Below, in pieces: positions 7,896-16,911 of a stretch of DNA of 64,000 nucleotides. The DNA comes from CAVRUH01 sp963822595. Its GTDB lineage: Bacteria; Chlamydiota; Chlamydiia; Chlamydiales; Waddliaceae. Each line of letters opens with the position of its first letter. The stretch's first letter is position 1. The stretch is from contig CAWGIG010000001.1 of the NCBI GenBank assembly GCA_963822595.1, positions 682,001 through 746,000 of the forward strand, read 5' to 3'. A program made the position numbers and the translations under genes. The notes under the pieces are model-generated. The model made no database searches. It was not told where the DNA came from and was given only the letters and a program-made list of their open reading frames with translations.

Positions 7896-9908
7896 TTAAC
7901 GAATCGGGCAGGCACCTGTTAAGCAGGATTCCTGCGGCTCGTCATCAGTGACGCCAATGCCGGTATAGTCAATGGGGCCTAGACAGCTAACATACTCTTC
8001 GTACGCTTCCTGTGTTATCACCTCTTGTGGGAGGTAGGCATACCCAAGATCCGCTGCATTTTTGGTTGGGTCATTGCGATAAATGAAAGATACCCCCACA
8101 TAACAATCCCAATTCTCCATCAACCAACTAATAATGTCCGGCACTTCCGATGGATCATAGGAAATCGTATTCGACACATTCTGTTCACACCATGTCTCCT
8201 GAAGCAAGCGATACCACTCCAACTGCTCCACTGCACTGTCAGCATTCACTTCTACCTCTTCAACCTTCCCATCCTTTCTGGTAACAGTCATCCGTGTAAA
8301 TGGAATGTTCTCATACTTTCCGGGAAACTTCACCAACACAGATTCAGGTTCAAATGGCTTCTCAATGACGCTATATCCTGCAGCGCGGAAACGATCCACC
8401 AACGGATCATGCTTGGAATAGGTAATATTATTGAAAATATACTTACCCAACGGCATATGAAGCCCTTCAGGAACCTCACCCCATTCTTCTGTCCCCATAA
8501 TCTTACTGATGGTTCCACTTGGTTTGATGCAGGTTACGTTCTTTGGAAGCGGAGAACCTAACTCATGAGCCATGCTATAAGCAGCGCTCACGGTGATATT
8601 TCTCATTCTCTTGTAATCGTAAGCTGTCAAATCAGGCCTTGCACGAATACCTGTTAACCCTACACCGCAAAGGTGAAGGAAATCGTTATTCAAATGCCAA
8701 GCTTCTTGCAAGATCTCATCACGGAGCTCCACCATCGTTTGACGGTAGTTCATTCTTCCTGCGAGATAAAGTGCTCTTTCGAGTCCTGATTTATCTCCTT
8801 TAAAGGCGAGGACGTTAACTTCGGTTAAGTTGCAGAAGCTTTTGTTTCCAAGGAGAATTTCAGCGCAAGGGTTGCAACCTTTAAACCAAGGGGCACGACG
8901 TTCCGCTTCCATCGCATTGATGATACCGGGCTCTGAGCCACCGGCATCGAGCATCATTTGGAATACTTTTTCCAGCTCTCTTCTGCTTGGCTTGCGGTTG
9001 AATAGAAGGCTATTATTCGATTGCTGTCTGTGGGCTTTTCCAGTAAGCCACCATTCTTTTTTGGCCATAGCGAACTCTTCCCATTCGGGTTGTCCATATT
9101 CAAACAGGGAAATTTGAGCAGATCTGCGGCTTGAAAGGATCGTCCCTAACCAATTAACGATATCCAGGATATCAATTCTTGTGAGCAGTTGATCGGCGCG
9201 ATTGGAAAGAATTTGCGCGATAGCTTTAAAGGCTTTAGCGATTTGCTCGTCACCGGAAGAGATCCAGCCATACCCTTTTAAACGCATTCCGGCGGGGCGG
9301 ATTTCGGAGAAATCAAGAACCAGCTTTGTTGCGGGGAATTTACCGGCAACCAATTTACCGACGGCCTTTGCCCAGGCTATTGCCGAGTCACCGACTTTTA
9401 TTGTCCATGTATTGGTTTTAGGATCGTAGCTTTCGACATTTTTTTCGATACCACCTTTACATGTACGTTGGGAGCGAACCACGTGGATATCTTCGATAGG
9501 TCTGCGGAAGCCGTTAAGAGTTCCTGTAATCGGTTTAAAGCCGACACCGCATCCTTGGAGGAGTAGCCAAAGGACATCGACAACATCGTAAACAGTTTCA
9601 ACATAGGTAAAGGAGCAGTTAAACATGCTCGATTCGCGTTTGCGGCTGAGTTCGGTACCGCCGAGCCATAAAGTTCTACCTGCCGGAGCAATTTTTCGAT
9701 CGAGAATCAGACGACGCAATTCAGCTAATTCGAGAAGTTCTTTTTCTTCCAGTTTCCGACCAAGAGGTCTTTCCCAAAGCCACTGTTGGTGTGCAATAAC
9801 CCTATCTACAACTTGGTCCCAAGTTTCCAAACGAGGATCCCCTTCTTTGATAGGACGGTGATAGGTACGCAAGCTTGTGGCCATTGCACGAGTGGTGGGT
9901 TTTGTCAT
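7896..9908 (-). CDS. nrdJ: Adenosylcobalamin-dependent (class II) ribonucleoside-triphosphate reductase
   Basis: Reduces ribonucleotides to deoxyribonucleotides with a thiyl radical made from adenosylcobalamin. The 670-residue chain resembles the monomeric Lactobacillus leichmannii-type enzyme. Cys98 in SSMFNCSF and Cys359 in KSFCNL form the reducing pair, Cys348 in GCNPCAE is the radical Cys, and the C-terminal CLTGACPIR (Cys662, Cys667) is the shuttle pair. It needs no NrdB partner and works with or without oxygen. Chlamydia uses a class Ic NrdAB enzyme, so this is an accessory trait that requires B12. I see no B12 riboswitch in the 227-base upstream gap. Confidence 0.9.
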   Translation of the reverse strand: MTKPTTRAMATSLRTYHRPIKEGDPRLETWDQVVDRVIAHQQWLWERPLGRKLEEKELLELAELRRLILDRKIAPAGRTLWLGGTELSRKRESSMFNCSFTYVETVYDVVDVLWLLLQGCGVGFKPITGTLNGFRRPIEDIHVVRSQRTCKGGIEKNVESYDPKTNTWTIKVGDSAIAWAKAVGKLVAGKFPATKLVLDFSEIRPAGMRLKGYGWISSGDEQIAKAFKAIAQILSNRADQLLTRIDILDIVNWLGTILSSRRSAQISLFEYGQPEWEEFAMAKKEWWLTGKAHRQQSNNSLLFNRKPSRRELEKVFQMMLDAGGSEPGIINAMEAERRAPWFKGCNPCAEILLGNKSFCNLTEVNVLAFKGDKSGLERALYLAGRMNYRQTMVELRDEILQEAWHLNNDFLHLCGVGLTGIRARPDLTAYDYKRMRNITVSAAYSMAHELGSPLPKNVTCIKPSGTISKIMGTEEWGEVPEGLHMPLGKYIFNNITYSKHDPLVDRFRAAGYSVIEKPFEPESVLVKFPGKYENIPFTRMTVTRKDGKVEEVEVNADSAVEQLEWYRLLQETWCEQNVSNTISYDPSEVPDIISWLMENWDCYVGVSFIYRNDPTKNAADLGYAYLPQEVITQEAYEEYVSCLGPIDYTGIGVTDDEPQESCLTGACPIR

Positions 9909-10135
9909 GATTCTGTACTCCCTTAAATATGTTTTGTGGTGATTTGGGTATCTATGTTTTTTGGATAAATGTCAACACTGAACATCTCAAAAAAAACTCC
10001 CGAAAACTCCCTCGGAGTCACGGAAAGATATGAATGTAACATACTGAGAATTAATAAAATACAAAAACATTTTTTCAATTTCTGAATTCATCGAATTGCC
10101 TTGATAATGAATGAATTAGAGACAAAAAAATTTTT

Positions 10136-11113
10136 TTAAATTATTTTTTTTAGAGCTTCGAGTTGGGGGTCGTTTTTGTCTAAAATTTGAGTAGAAGGAA
10201 TGGAGTGACGCTTCTTGATAATCTGATCGATTTCTCTCTCTTTATCGTCCAAGTCAAGGAAATGGCAATAATCTTTAAAAATTATAAGAAAATCTTGAAA
10301 ATCAACTTCAAGTTCGAGAATAGGAAGGGTTTTTTTCGCTAATTTGACAAAGTCTTTTTCATCGCCGACTTTGGCCATAAATGCAAGGATATCTAAGTTA
10401 TATTCAAAATCATCATCCTTCATCGCTTTTTGAACTGTTTTCTTTAAGAGTTGCATAGATTCTTCGACATCGGATAGGGCGAGTAGTTGGATTTCGAGGA
10501 GTTCGAACCATTTGCTGCCCTTAAGATAGGGTCCGAAGCCTTCTACCAATTCGGAAGCGTAGGATTCGTTTCCGAGTTCGATTTGAAGGAGCGTGTAGTC
10601 GTAGAGAAAGTCTTCTAGGTTATGAAAGCAGTTGACGCATACAGCCTGGAATACTTCTACGGGTTTTGCGCCGTCGTCGATATTTTCATCGAGAATCGCT
10701 TGGAGGTGTGTGATGACATCTTGCATGGATTCATCGGTTTCGAGTTCCCCGGAGTCGAAAAGAGAGATTTGGCGGTCAAGTTCGTCGCAGAAGATGGAGA
10801 GGGAGAGTTTTTCCGGGGTGAACCTTCTCCAAAGTTCAAAAATGAGTAAGAAAATTTGGTCTCGGGTTTTTTCGGAGATGGGTTTCCCTTCGGTGATATT
10901 ATCTGCGTAATCTTCGGGTGAGTCGAACGAGTAAGAGGAATTGAGGAATAGATCATAGTCGAGGGTGATGCCATTGTTTTCGAGGCGGGAAAACACTTCT
11001 TCATCGGGAAGGGTGCGGTAATCTTCGACTTGCCAGGGTTGAACCTCGAGGGAGGGATCCTCTAACCAACTATACCGCAATAAATTGTAAGAAGCCCGTC
11101 GGCTGAGTTCCAT
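10136..11113 (-). CDS. Hypothetical acidic protein
   Basis: A 325-residue, strongly acidic, leucine-rich protein, predicted to be mostly helical (repeating LL/EL heptad-like segments from about residue 90 onward). No signal peptide, membrane segment or catalytic motif is visible. The C-terminal third has paired helices that could be TPR-like, but no consensus is clear. It lies upstream of the reductase on the same strand, 227 bases away, with an AT-rich gap between, and directly downstream of the group II intron. Not recognised. Confidence 0.6.
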   Translation of the reverse strand: MELSRRASYNLLRYSWLEDPSLEVQPWQVEDYRTLPDEEVFSRLENNGITLDYDLFLNSSYSFDSPEDYADNITEGKPISEKTRDQIFLLIFELWRRFTPEKLSLSIFCDELDRQISLFDSGELETDESMQDVITHLQAILDENIDDGAKPVEVFQAVCVNCFHNLEDFLYDYTLLQIELGNESYASELVEGFGPYLKGSKWFELLEIQLLALSDVEESMQLLKKTVQKAMKDDDFEYNLDILAFMAKVGDEKDFVKLAKKTLPILELEVDFQDFLIIFKDYCHFLDLDDKEREIDQIIKKRHSIPSTQILDKNDPQLEALKKII

Positions 11114-11222
11114 ATTTTATCACCTTTTCTCCACTATATCCTGAATCAGCCTATGAATCAAGTCCGATAAAGTAATCTCTGAGAGAGTAGAGGAGACCGG
11201 TTGCCCGGCTCCCCCCTCATTA

Positions 11223-11255
11223 GATCCCATCGTGCCCAATTAAGGCAATGGGCTC
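11223..11255 (-). ncRNA. Group II intron domain V
   Basis: On the minus strand GAGCCCAT pairs with ATGGGATC (one wobble), a CG bulge sits on the 3' side, and an upper TGCC/GGCA stem closes a small loop. The AGC catalytic triad is present near the 5' base. Size, bulge place and triad fit domain V. Confidence 0.75.
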
Positions 11256-11281
11256 CCGACAAATCACTCGCTTTGTCCTCT

Positions 11282-12607
11282 TCAAAATAGCCTATGTTTG
11301 ATTGTAAGGGCTGGAAGTGGGTATTTAGTGCGAAACATATCGAATTTCTTCCATGTCATGGATGGATTCTGACTCCTTCGATTGATCCATTTGAAGAAGA
11401 TTCTTACTGCTTCTTCTACAAATGCTTTTATGTATTCGAAGTTAAAGGAAACACCGTAGTATTGGATGTGTCCTCTCAGTTTCGAGCAGAATGTTTTCCA
11501 CAACGGGACTAATTTAATAGTGTTTCTTTTCTCTTTTATCCAATTTGCAACCCTTTTTATTTTGGTCACAAATCTTTTCTTCGCAGTCTTTACTTTTGGT
11601 ATCCATTTTCCTAATCTTGTTTTCCCGAAAAAGAATGTGAAACCTAAGAAATCGAAAGTACCTTGTTGTATACCTTGTCGGGCTTTTACCACCGAGAAGG
11701 GGACAACTTTAGTTTTATCTTTGTTCAATTTAAGTTTAAATTTTGCAAGACGTTTATCTAGTACTTCCAAGATTCTTTTGGCATCTCCTTCTTTTTCACA
11801 ACAGATGATTGCATCATCTGCGTATCTGAACAGCTTTACTATTCCTCGACAATTTGGTTGAACATTTTCTTCAATCCAGGTGTCTAATACGTAGTGTGCA
11901 TAGATATTCGACATGATTGGGCTACATATCGATCCCTGAGGAACACCTTCTTCTGTTATTTTAAGTTCTCCATCTGATAAAATGCCTGCTTTGAACATTC
12001 TTATGATGTATCTCATGAACTTGGGATCTTTAATTTTCATTCGCATGAAATCTTCCAGGATCTTATGATCTATGGTACCAAAGAAGTTTGCCATGTCGAT
12101 ATCAATGACTGTTTCAATTTCATTTCTAAAAAGAAATTTATGCAGTGCTTTAATAGCATCATGGCAGCTCTTACCGGGTCTAAAACCAAATGAACAGTCT
12201 TTAAATATTGGATCATATATGTTCTCCAATATTTTCCCTGTCTGCATCTGGATTATTTTATCTTCAAAGTTACTGATACCGAGTGGTCGATAGGCTCCTG
12301 GCTTATCTTCCTTCTCGATAAGTACTTCTCTTATATTCCCAGGTCTGTAGGCCATCTTCTTCATGCGATCGAGAAGGTTATTTAGGTTTCTTATGAGATT
12401 TTCCCCATAATGTTCTTTTGTAACCTTATCAATTCCAACCGCTTTCTTCCCGTCAAGCTTATGGAAGCATTTTAGAAGAGACTCCTCATTATAGAAATGC
12501 ATCAGAGCCGTAAATTCTTTATGAGGGTCTTTTGCAGAGAGCCAAGCTACTCTTTCAAGTTTTGTATCCGTATCCCATATGGGTTTTGGAGTCTCTATTG
12601 TACTCAT
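11282..12607 (-). CDS. ltrA: Group II intron reverse transcriptase/maturase
   Basis: A 441-residue intron-encoded protein. The RT core carries IDIDMANFFGTIDH, GVPQGSICSPIMSN and the catalytic YADD at residues 262-265. The maturase (X) domain follows with LRGHIQYYGV. The chain ends shortly after, with no HNH endonuclease domain, so mobility would be endonuclease-independent. The frame is intact and the RNA ends are preserved, so the element may still splice. It helps splicing and retrohoming of its own intron. Confidence 0.92.
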   Translation of the reverse strand: MSTIETPKPIWDTDTKLERVAWLSAKDPHKEFTALMHFYNEESLLKCFHKLDGKKAVGIDKVTKEHYGENLIRNLNNLLDRMKKMAYRPGNIREVLIEKEDKPGAYRPLGISNFEDKIIQMQTGKILENIYDPIFKDCSFGFRPGKSCHDAIKALHKFLFRNEIETVIDIDMANFFGTIDHKILEDFMRMKIKDPKFMRYIIRMFKAGILSDGELKITEEGVPQGSICSPIMSNIYAHYVLDTWIEENVQPNCRGIVKLFRYADDAIICCEKEGDAKRILEVLDKRLAKFKLKLNKDKTKVVPFSVVKARQGIQQGTFDFLGFTFFFGKTRLGKWIPKVKTAKKRFVTKIKRVANWIKEKRNTIKLVPLWKTFCSKLRGHIQYYGVSFNFEYIKAFVEEAVRIFFKWINRRSQNPSMTWKKFDMFRTKYPLPALTIKHRLF

Positions 12608-13088
12608 ACGTTTCCTTATTCAGATTGATTAATGCCGAGGATTCCTTCCCTCCAGTAACTCCGCAAAGACTCACGTCTCCTTGTTCGCCCCTTCATCGGT
12701 ACTACGAATCCATCTGCCATCCTGTCGCCATCCCGAGCTGCTCACTGTTACATTTGCAGATCAGTACTTCTTCCTTGAAGAGCTAAGGACTTCCCACGTT
12801 CACCATTTTATCTTCGATACATGCCCTGTTCACCGACCCCGAGGAGCTGTATATCTCATTCCCTATAGCGAGATATATAGTAATGCCTTCCGTCAACACT
12901 CACAGCGTCGGCCTCCTAAAAGTTATCTATAACGGGGCTCAATCACACGGCCTGCATCTTCCCTGTCATACGCTTAACTCAATTCGTTACCTCCTAGAGT
13001 CCAATGACTCGGTATAGCAAGTTTGGGTTTAACTCCCTAGTGACGACTTACACGTCACTGATAAAATAGCGCCTCGTGGCGCACGAGT

Positions 13089-13195
13089 GACTCGATTTAT
13101 CGAGTCTTTCGACCTGAAATTTATTTCAGGCTTCTTCATGGATAGCTATCTCGCCCGGAATAAATTCCGGGGCGAAAGACTCGATAAATCGAGTC
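13089..13195. repeat. Cluster of four 18-bp palindromes with TTTA/TAAA loops
   Basis: Four modules of 7-bp stem plus TTTA or TAAA loop: 13089-13106 (stem GACTCGA), 13113-13130 (CCTGAAA), 13154-13171 (CCCGGAA) and 13178-13195 (GACTCGA). The first and last share a stem, so the whole block is also one large inverted repeat with arms extended by CTTTCG/CGAAAG. A 10-bp palindrome GATAGCTATC lies in the centre. The last module overlaps the stop codon of batE; the intron begins 4 bases beyond the first. Confidence 0.9.
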
Positions 13196-13982
13196 AATCC
13201 AGAGAACTGAGGATGCGGGCGGAGTCGCTGGGAATGAAGCCTAGTTTGCCATCGGGAGTTTGGATCTTGAGCCAGGTTCCTTGGTTAAGGGTGTCGAGAA
13301 CCTCCACTTTCGTCCCCGAAAGAAGGGGCGTTTCAGAAACTTTCGCATACTGCTCACCTGCATCACGGTAAAGGGAGGCAGCATGGATGAGGACACCCTG
13401 GACCGGCGTCATGAAATGTGCATACAGCAGAGTAAGGAAAACGATACCTGCCAATAACCCAAAAAACGAAGCGATCCTTCTCCAAACATTTCCTGAAATC
13501 CAAATCTGTATGGATGCAAAGCCGAGGGCAATCATGGAGAATAGGAAAAACAACTGTAAACGTTCGGGAAGGGTGATGTATGCCGAAATCGAACTGGATT
13601 TTGCTTCAGGAGCTATACCCAACTTTTCTTGAGCGATGCGAAGATTTTGTGTCACCTTCGGATCTCTTGGTCTTAAAGATTGGGCTTTGTAATAATAAAA
13701 GAGGGCCATGGGATATTGTTCGAGCTGAAAATAACAGTTGGCGATGTTGAAATAGAGTTTTCCATTTCCATAAGTAGGAGAATAAGAATTTTCAAGGGAC
13801 GTGTAAATATTTAAGGATTTGTTGAAGGCCTCTTTGCGTTCAGCAATGGAGCCTGTACGTTCCCCTACGGTATATTGGTTATAGGCCTCGGTAAGTTCTG
13901 TATTGGCCGATTTTGCTACAATCAACCAATAAATCAAGGGGATTAGCAAAAGCAACAGCAATAAGAGGTACTTCTCCTTCAA
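13194..13982 (-). CDS. batE: BatE-like TPR and SH3 protein
   Basis: A 262-residue membrane protein, last gene of the Bat-type operon. It has an N-terminal hydrophobic segment (LLLLLLLIPLIYWLIV), TPR-like repeats around residues 45-115 (FNIANCYFQLEQYPMALFYYYKAQSLRP), two membrane segments around 140-195, and a C-terminal SH3-like domain (VLDTLNQGTWLKIQTPDGKLGFI). It overlaps batD by 4 bases. Its TGA lies in the edge of a palindrome. The role in the Bat complex is unproven in any organism; envelope stress or stability functions have been proposed. Confidence 0.8.
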   Translation of the reverse strand: MKEKYLLLLLLLLIPLIYWLIVAKSANTELTEAYNQYTVGERTGSIAERKEAFNKSLNIYTSLENSYSPTYGNGKLYFNIANCYFQLEQYPMALFYYYKAQSLRPRDPKVTQNLRIAQEKLGIAPEAKSSSISAYITLPERLQLFFLFSMIALGFASIQIWISGNVWRRIASFFGLLAGIVFLTLLYAHFMTPVQGVLIHAASLYRDAGEQYAKVSETPLLSGTKVEVLDTLNQGTWLKIQTPDGKLGFIPSDSARILSSLD

Positions 13983-15715
13983 GAATTTTCCTCCAATTTA
14001 GAAAATAACAACCGAGCTTTCTTAACAATATCATCCATAGGTTGTCCCGTCTTGCCGGCAAAACGAATTTCTTCAATCTCGGCGAGGAAAGCGCGCACTT
14101 CACCCGGCAGACCTTCTTTAGGAAGTTCATCGGGATTGATCATACGCCTATCGATATCTCCCCTTTCGTATAATCTTAAGATAAAGGCATTCAATAGACC
14201 GTTAAAAAATTCCGGAGATCCACGATTCGCTTGAAGAGCCTCATCAAATAGTTGACGACTATCTTTTGTTTTAACGATTGTCTTTTGGATTTCTAACTGC
14301 TTTTTAAAATTGAGTTGGAGAAAGAGTATTAAAGCTCCAAAAGGAAGAACCAAAAGAACCCACCAGGTTCCAAAACTCATATTGGATAGATCCGTTGATG
14401 TCAGTTGATAATTTCCTTCGACTTCAATTGCCCCTGGTTTGGCCGGAGCTTGTTCTGCTTTAGCTGCAGGGGGTGATTGAGGTTCTTCAGCCGGAGGTTC
14501 TCCTTTTAAGGGAATGACCTTTATAGGGATTGGCTTGCTTTTGACTGTCGAGTAGGTAATTGTAGCCGGGTTAAAAAACGAAAATTCTAAGGGCGGAATT
14601 TCATGAATCGAATCAGAGAGGGGTCTCAATTCAACAACGAACATCTTCTTGGAATCCTCCACTTTTTCTGTAGGGGGAAGGTCACTTAACTTGAAAAACC
14701 CGCTGAAACCAGGCTGACAGCAAACTTCCGGCATAGGGACATTTTCAATTTCTCCGGTACCACTGATAGTGATTTGCAATTGCATTTTATCCCCGACAGT
14801 GACTTCTGCCGGTGATAAAAGAGTCAGATCCATTGTGAAGTCTCCGATAGCGCCTTGAAACGATGCAGGCTTGTTTCTTTCAGGGAAGGGATCCACTTTA
14901 ATCGTGACGACGGGAGCTTGGGCCGAATATTCCGATTGTGAATACTGTTTACGACCGCTTTCATCTTCTATGTAGGCTTTTCCCTGAATGACCGAGGGGC
15001 CGAAAGAATATACTCCCGGTTTCAAAGCTTCAATGACCAAGGAAACTTCTAAAGTGGTAATCCCATCTCGGGTTGTTTCCTTAAAGTCTTTGTCGCCGAT
15101 TTTTCTAAAGCCATCGGCTACAAGAAGTGGAATCTCTTCTTTTGTGAGAGTGAAGTTGTAATTGTAGATATAACGGTAGCCTACTTTTATCCTTTGATGC
15201 GGATAGATCGTATTGTTTCCATCGATAAATGGCTCAAGACCCAAAACGACCTTTCCAAGAGATTCTGACGGAGGATTTGGATTACTTACATTATTTACAT
15301 TACTTGCGTTATTTACGTTATTTACGTTGATTACACTACTTCCTTCGACTTCATAGGTCGTAGATGTGGAAGCATAGACTTGACTACCCACTTTTACTTT
15401 AATTTCAGGAAGAAAATGAGCCCCCTTTTTTTCTCCAGGAATCTGGAATTGGTAAATGGAGATGATCAGGGGCGAATTAGGGGATAGGACGACATCTTTT
15501 TGAAAGGAAGGATTTAAAGGCTTGCCCTCGAATACGAAACTTTTGGGGTCGATCTTATCTTCCTTTCGATGGGTGATCGTAATCGTTCCTTGGAGAGGTT
15601 TATCGGCAATATTTTCTCCTTCAATTTGAGCGGTTACTGTGACATCTTGCGAGAACGCGATAAACGGGAACAGACAACAGATGATCAAGGCAGTTAGAAA
15701 GTTGTTTTTTACCAT
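13979..15715 (-). CDS. batD: BatD-like secreted/membrane protein
   Basis: A 578-residue protein with a signal peptide (LTALIICCLFPFIAFSQ), long beta-rich repeats of the BatD/oxygen-tolerance family and a C-terminal membrane anchor near residue 440 (WWVLLVLPFGALILFL), followed by a cytoplasmic helical tail. Around residues 127-146 it carries an Asn/Val-rich insert encoded by 9-base DNA repeats (15279-15335). A Pro/Ala/Glu-rich linker precedes the membrane segment. It overlaps both neighbours by 4-7 bases. Confidence 0.82.
   Translation of the reverse strand: MVKNNFLTALIICCLFPFIAFSQDVTVTAQIEGENIADKPLQGTITITHRKEDKIDPKSFVFEGKPLNPSFQKDVVLSPNSPLIISIYQFQIPGEKKGAHFLPEIKVKVGSQVYASTSTTYEVEGSSVINVNNVNNASNVNNVSNPNPPSESLGKVVLGLEPFIDGNNTIYPHQRIKVGYRYIYNYNFTLTKEEIPLLVADGFRKIGDKDFKETTRDGITTLEVSLVIEALKPGVYSFGPSVIQGKAYIEDESGRKQYSQSEYSAQAPVVTIKVDPFPERNKPASFQGAIGDFTMDLTLLSPAEVTVGDKMQLQITISGTGEIENVPMPEVCCQPGFSGFFKLSDLPPTEKVEDSKKMFVVELRPLSDSIHEIPPLEFSFFNPATITYSTVKSKPIPIKVIPLKGEPPAEEPQSPPAAKAEQAPAKPGAIEVEGNYQLTSTDLSNMSFGTWWVLLVLPFGALILFLQLNFKKQLEIQKTIVKTKDSRQLFDEALQANRGSPEFFNGLLNAFILRLYERGDIDRRMINPDELPKEGLPGEVRAFLAEIEEIRFAGKTGQPMDDIVKKARLLFSKLEENS
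15279..15335. repeat. Short tandem 9-bp repeats inside batD
   Basis: On the minus strand units of the form AAYGTAAAT/AAYGYAAGT occur about six times and encode a VNN/ASN-type tract. The array is in frame and makes a low-complexity insert, likely length-variable. Confidence 0.75.
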
Positions 15716-16911
15716 GGTTTTACTCCCTTTCCTGAAAGCTGTTTGATTTGTTGTTTTGGCTGTTTATCATCTTGATCCATTTGTTCAATTTCTCGAAAAA
15801 CATCCTGAATTTTTGACGGAGTTTGTTCGGGTTCTTGCTCCGGTTTGACAGGTGTCTCTTTCTGCTTTGTAGCATTTTCTTTAGATTGTTTCCAATATCT
15901 CAGAATTTCTTCCTGTACAGAAATGATTGGCAATTTCCACTTAGCCCTTCTATAGCCCTCTTCAAAGGAAGGTATAACGGCATCCCATGGATGACATTGA
16001 CAGGATTGCGGGTAATCCTCTTTTTCTTTTTCAAGAACTTGAGCGTAAAAAGGTTCCGCGGTTAGTAAGGTTTCTATTTGAGCATTTTTAATCAAATATT
16101 GAATTTCTTCAGAAGGATTTTCCAACTGTTTATAAAGGCGATTGATTGATAGGGCGTATTCCTGATCCTCAATAGCATTTTCAAGAGTCGTAAAGGGATC
16201 AGAATTGGGGGTACGGGAGTTTTTCTGGATCCAGTGAAGAGCATTTTGCATGTAAATTTTTGTTTCAGGAGGTGCGTTTGAGGCAAACCCTTCATTGCTG
16301 AATTGTTTCCATTGGTTTTCTATTGAATGACGTAAGGATAAAAGTTCTTCGGAAGGAGAACATGTTTTAGCTTCCTCAAGTTTTTGAAGAAGACAATAGG
16401 CTTTAGAGGCTTCATCGACTTCTTGGAGGGCATCTTTTAACCAATTTAGGGTCGTTGGATCATTTTTGATGCCCTTCGTTTTAGCTAAAGTAAGGTGTAT
16501 AGAAGATAGAGTCGCATTTACATTGAGGAGAACTAGCGGGGATGAAGGCTGTATTTGTTGGAGGGTTTGGATGGCATTGGATAAATCACCCGTTTTTAGT
16601 TGAGAAAGAGCAAGGTTAAAGTTTAAAGCAGCTTTTTGCCAAGGTTGAAGAGTGGGTTCTTGAGCTAACTTTTGATAAGCTTCAATCGCCTTTGGATAAT
16701 TTTTAGCCTCGAAATAAGCGTCTGCTTCGCGGGTGAGGGAAGAGGCATCCGCAGGATAAGGGAGATAGCAACAAAGGAAAAAAAACAACGCGGAGACGCG
16801 GAGACGCTGGGACGCAGAGAAGAAAAATAAAAACAACTTTGTTATTTTCTTTCTCCGCGCCCCAGCGTCTCCGCGTCTCCGCGTTAATGAGGTTTCTAAA
16901 CAATCTATCAT
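15709..16911 (-). CDS. batC: BatC-like TPR protein with palindrome-encoded N-terminus
   Basis: A 400-residue protein with TPR units (ADAYFEAKNYPKAIEAYQKLAQ, AALNFNLALSQLKTGDLSNAIQTLQQI) and a Lys/Gln/Pro-rich C-terminal tail. The start overlaps the batB stop (ATGA). Residues about 9-42 are encoded by a GC-rich palindromic repeat (16787-16885), giving an odd basic stretch (TRRRGDAGARRKK) and a hydrophobic run before PADASS, which looks like the end of a signal peptide. The export signal may therefore be partly made of repeat DNA. The 3' end overlaps batD by 7 bases. Confidence 0.78.
   Translation of the reverse strand: MIDCLETSLTRRRGDAGARRKKITKLFLFFFSASQRLRVSALFFFLCCYLPYPADASSLTREADAYFEAKNYPKAIEAYQKLAQEPTLQPWQKAALNFNLALSQLKTGDLSNAIQTLQQIQPSSPLVLLNVNATLSSIHLTLAKTKGIKNDPTTLNWLKDALQEVDEASKAYCLLQKLEEAKTCSPSEELLSLRHSIENQWKQFSNEGFASNAPPETKIYMQNALHWIQKNSRTPNSDPFTTLENAIEDQEYALSINRLYKQLENPSEEIQYLIKNAQIETLLTAEPFYAQVLEKEKEDYPQSCQCHPWDAVIPSFEEGYRRAKWKLPIISVQEEILRYWKQSKENATKQKETPVKPEQEPEQTPSKIQDVFREIEQMDQDDKQPKQQIKQLSGKGVKPW
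16787..16885. repeat. GC-rich palindrome (GCGGAGACGC family) translated within batC
   Basis: Arms of about 45 bases built of permuted CGCGGAGACGCGG-type units, with an AT-rich centre. It is the same family as the elements at 21169-21259 and 34122-34221, but here it lies in frame inside a coding region near the start. Confidence 0.9.

Larger units (their letters stand above)
11181..13084 (-). mobile_element. Group II intron (about 1.9 kb, minus strand)
   Basis: The 5' end on the minus strand begins GTGCG, the group II consensus, at 13084. The 3' part holds a domain V (11223-11255) and a domain VI whose bulged A at 11188 is the likely branch point, which puts the 3' splice site near 11181 (a few bases uncertain). 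The reverse-transcriptase ORF lies in domain IV. The 12608-13084 stretch is domain I RNA, not a gene. The insertion lies directly beside a hairpin cluster after batE, as bacterial class C introns often insert behind terminators. The exact class is not determined. Confidence 0.8.

Noticed and set aside
8025..8561. A 178-codon + strand frame inside the reductase gene
   Set aside because: A shadow of the reductase coding strand, with no family resemblance.
9909..10135. Possible cobalamin riboswitch before the B12-dependent reductase
   Set aside because: No B12-box or conserved core is visible in this short AT-rich gap.
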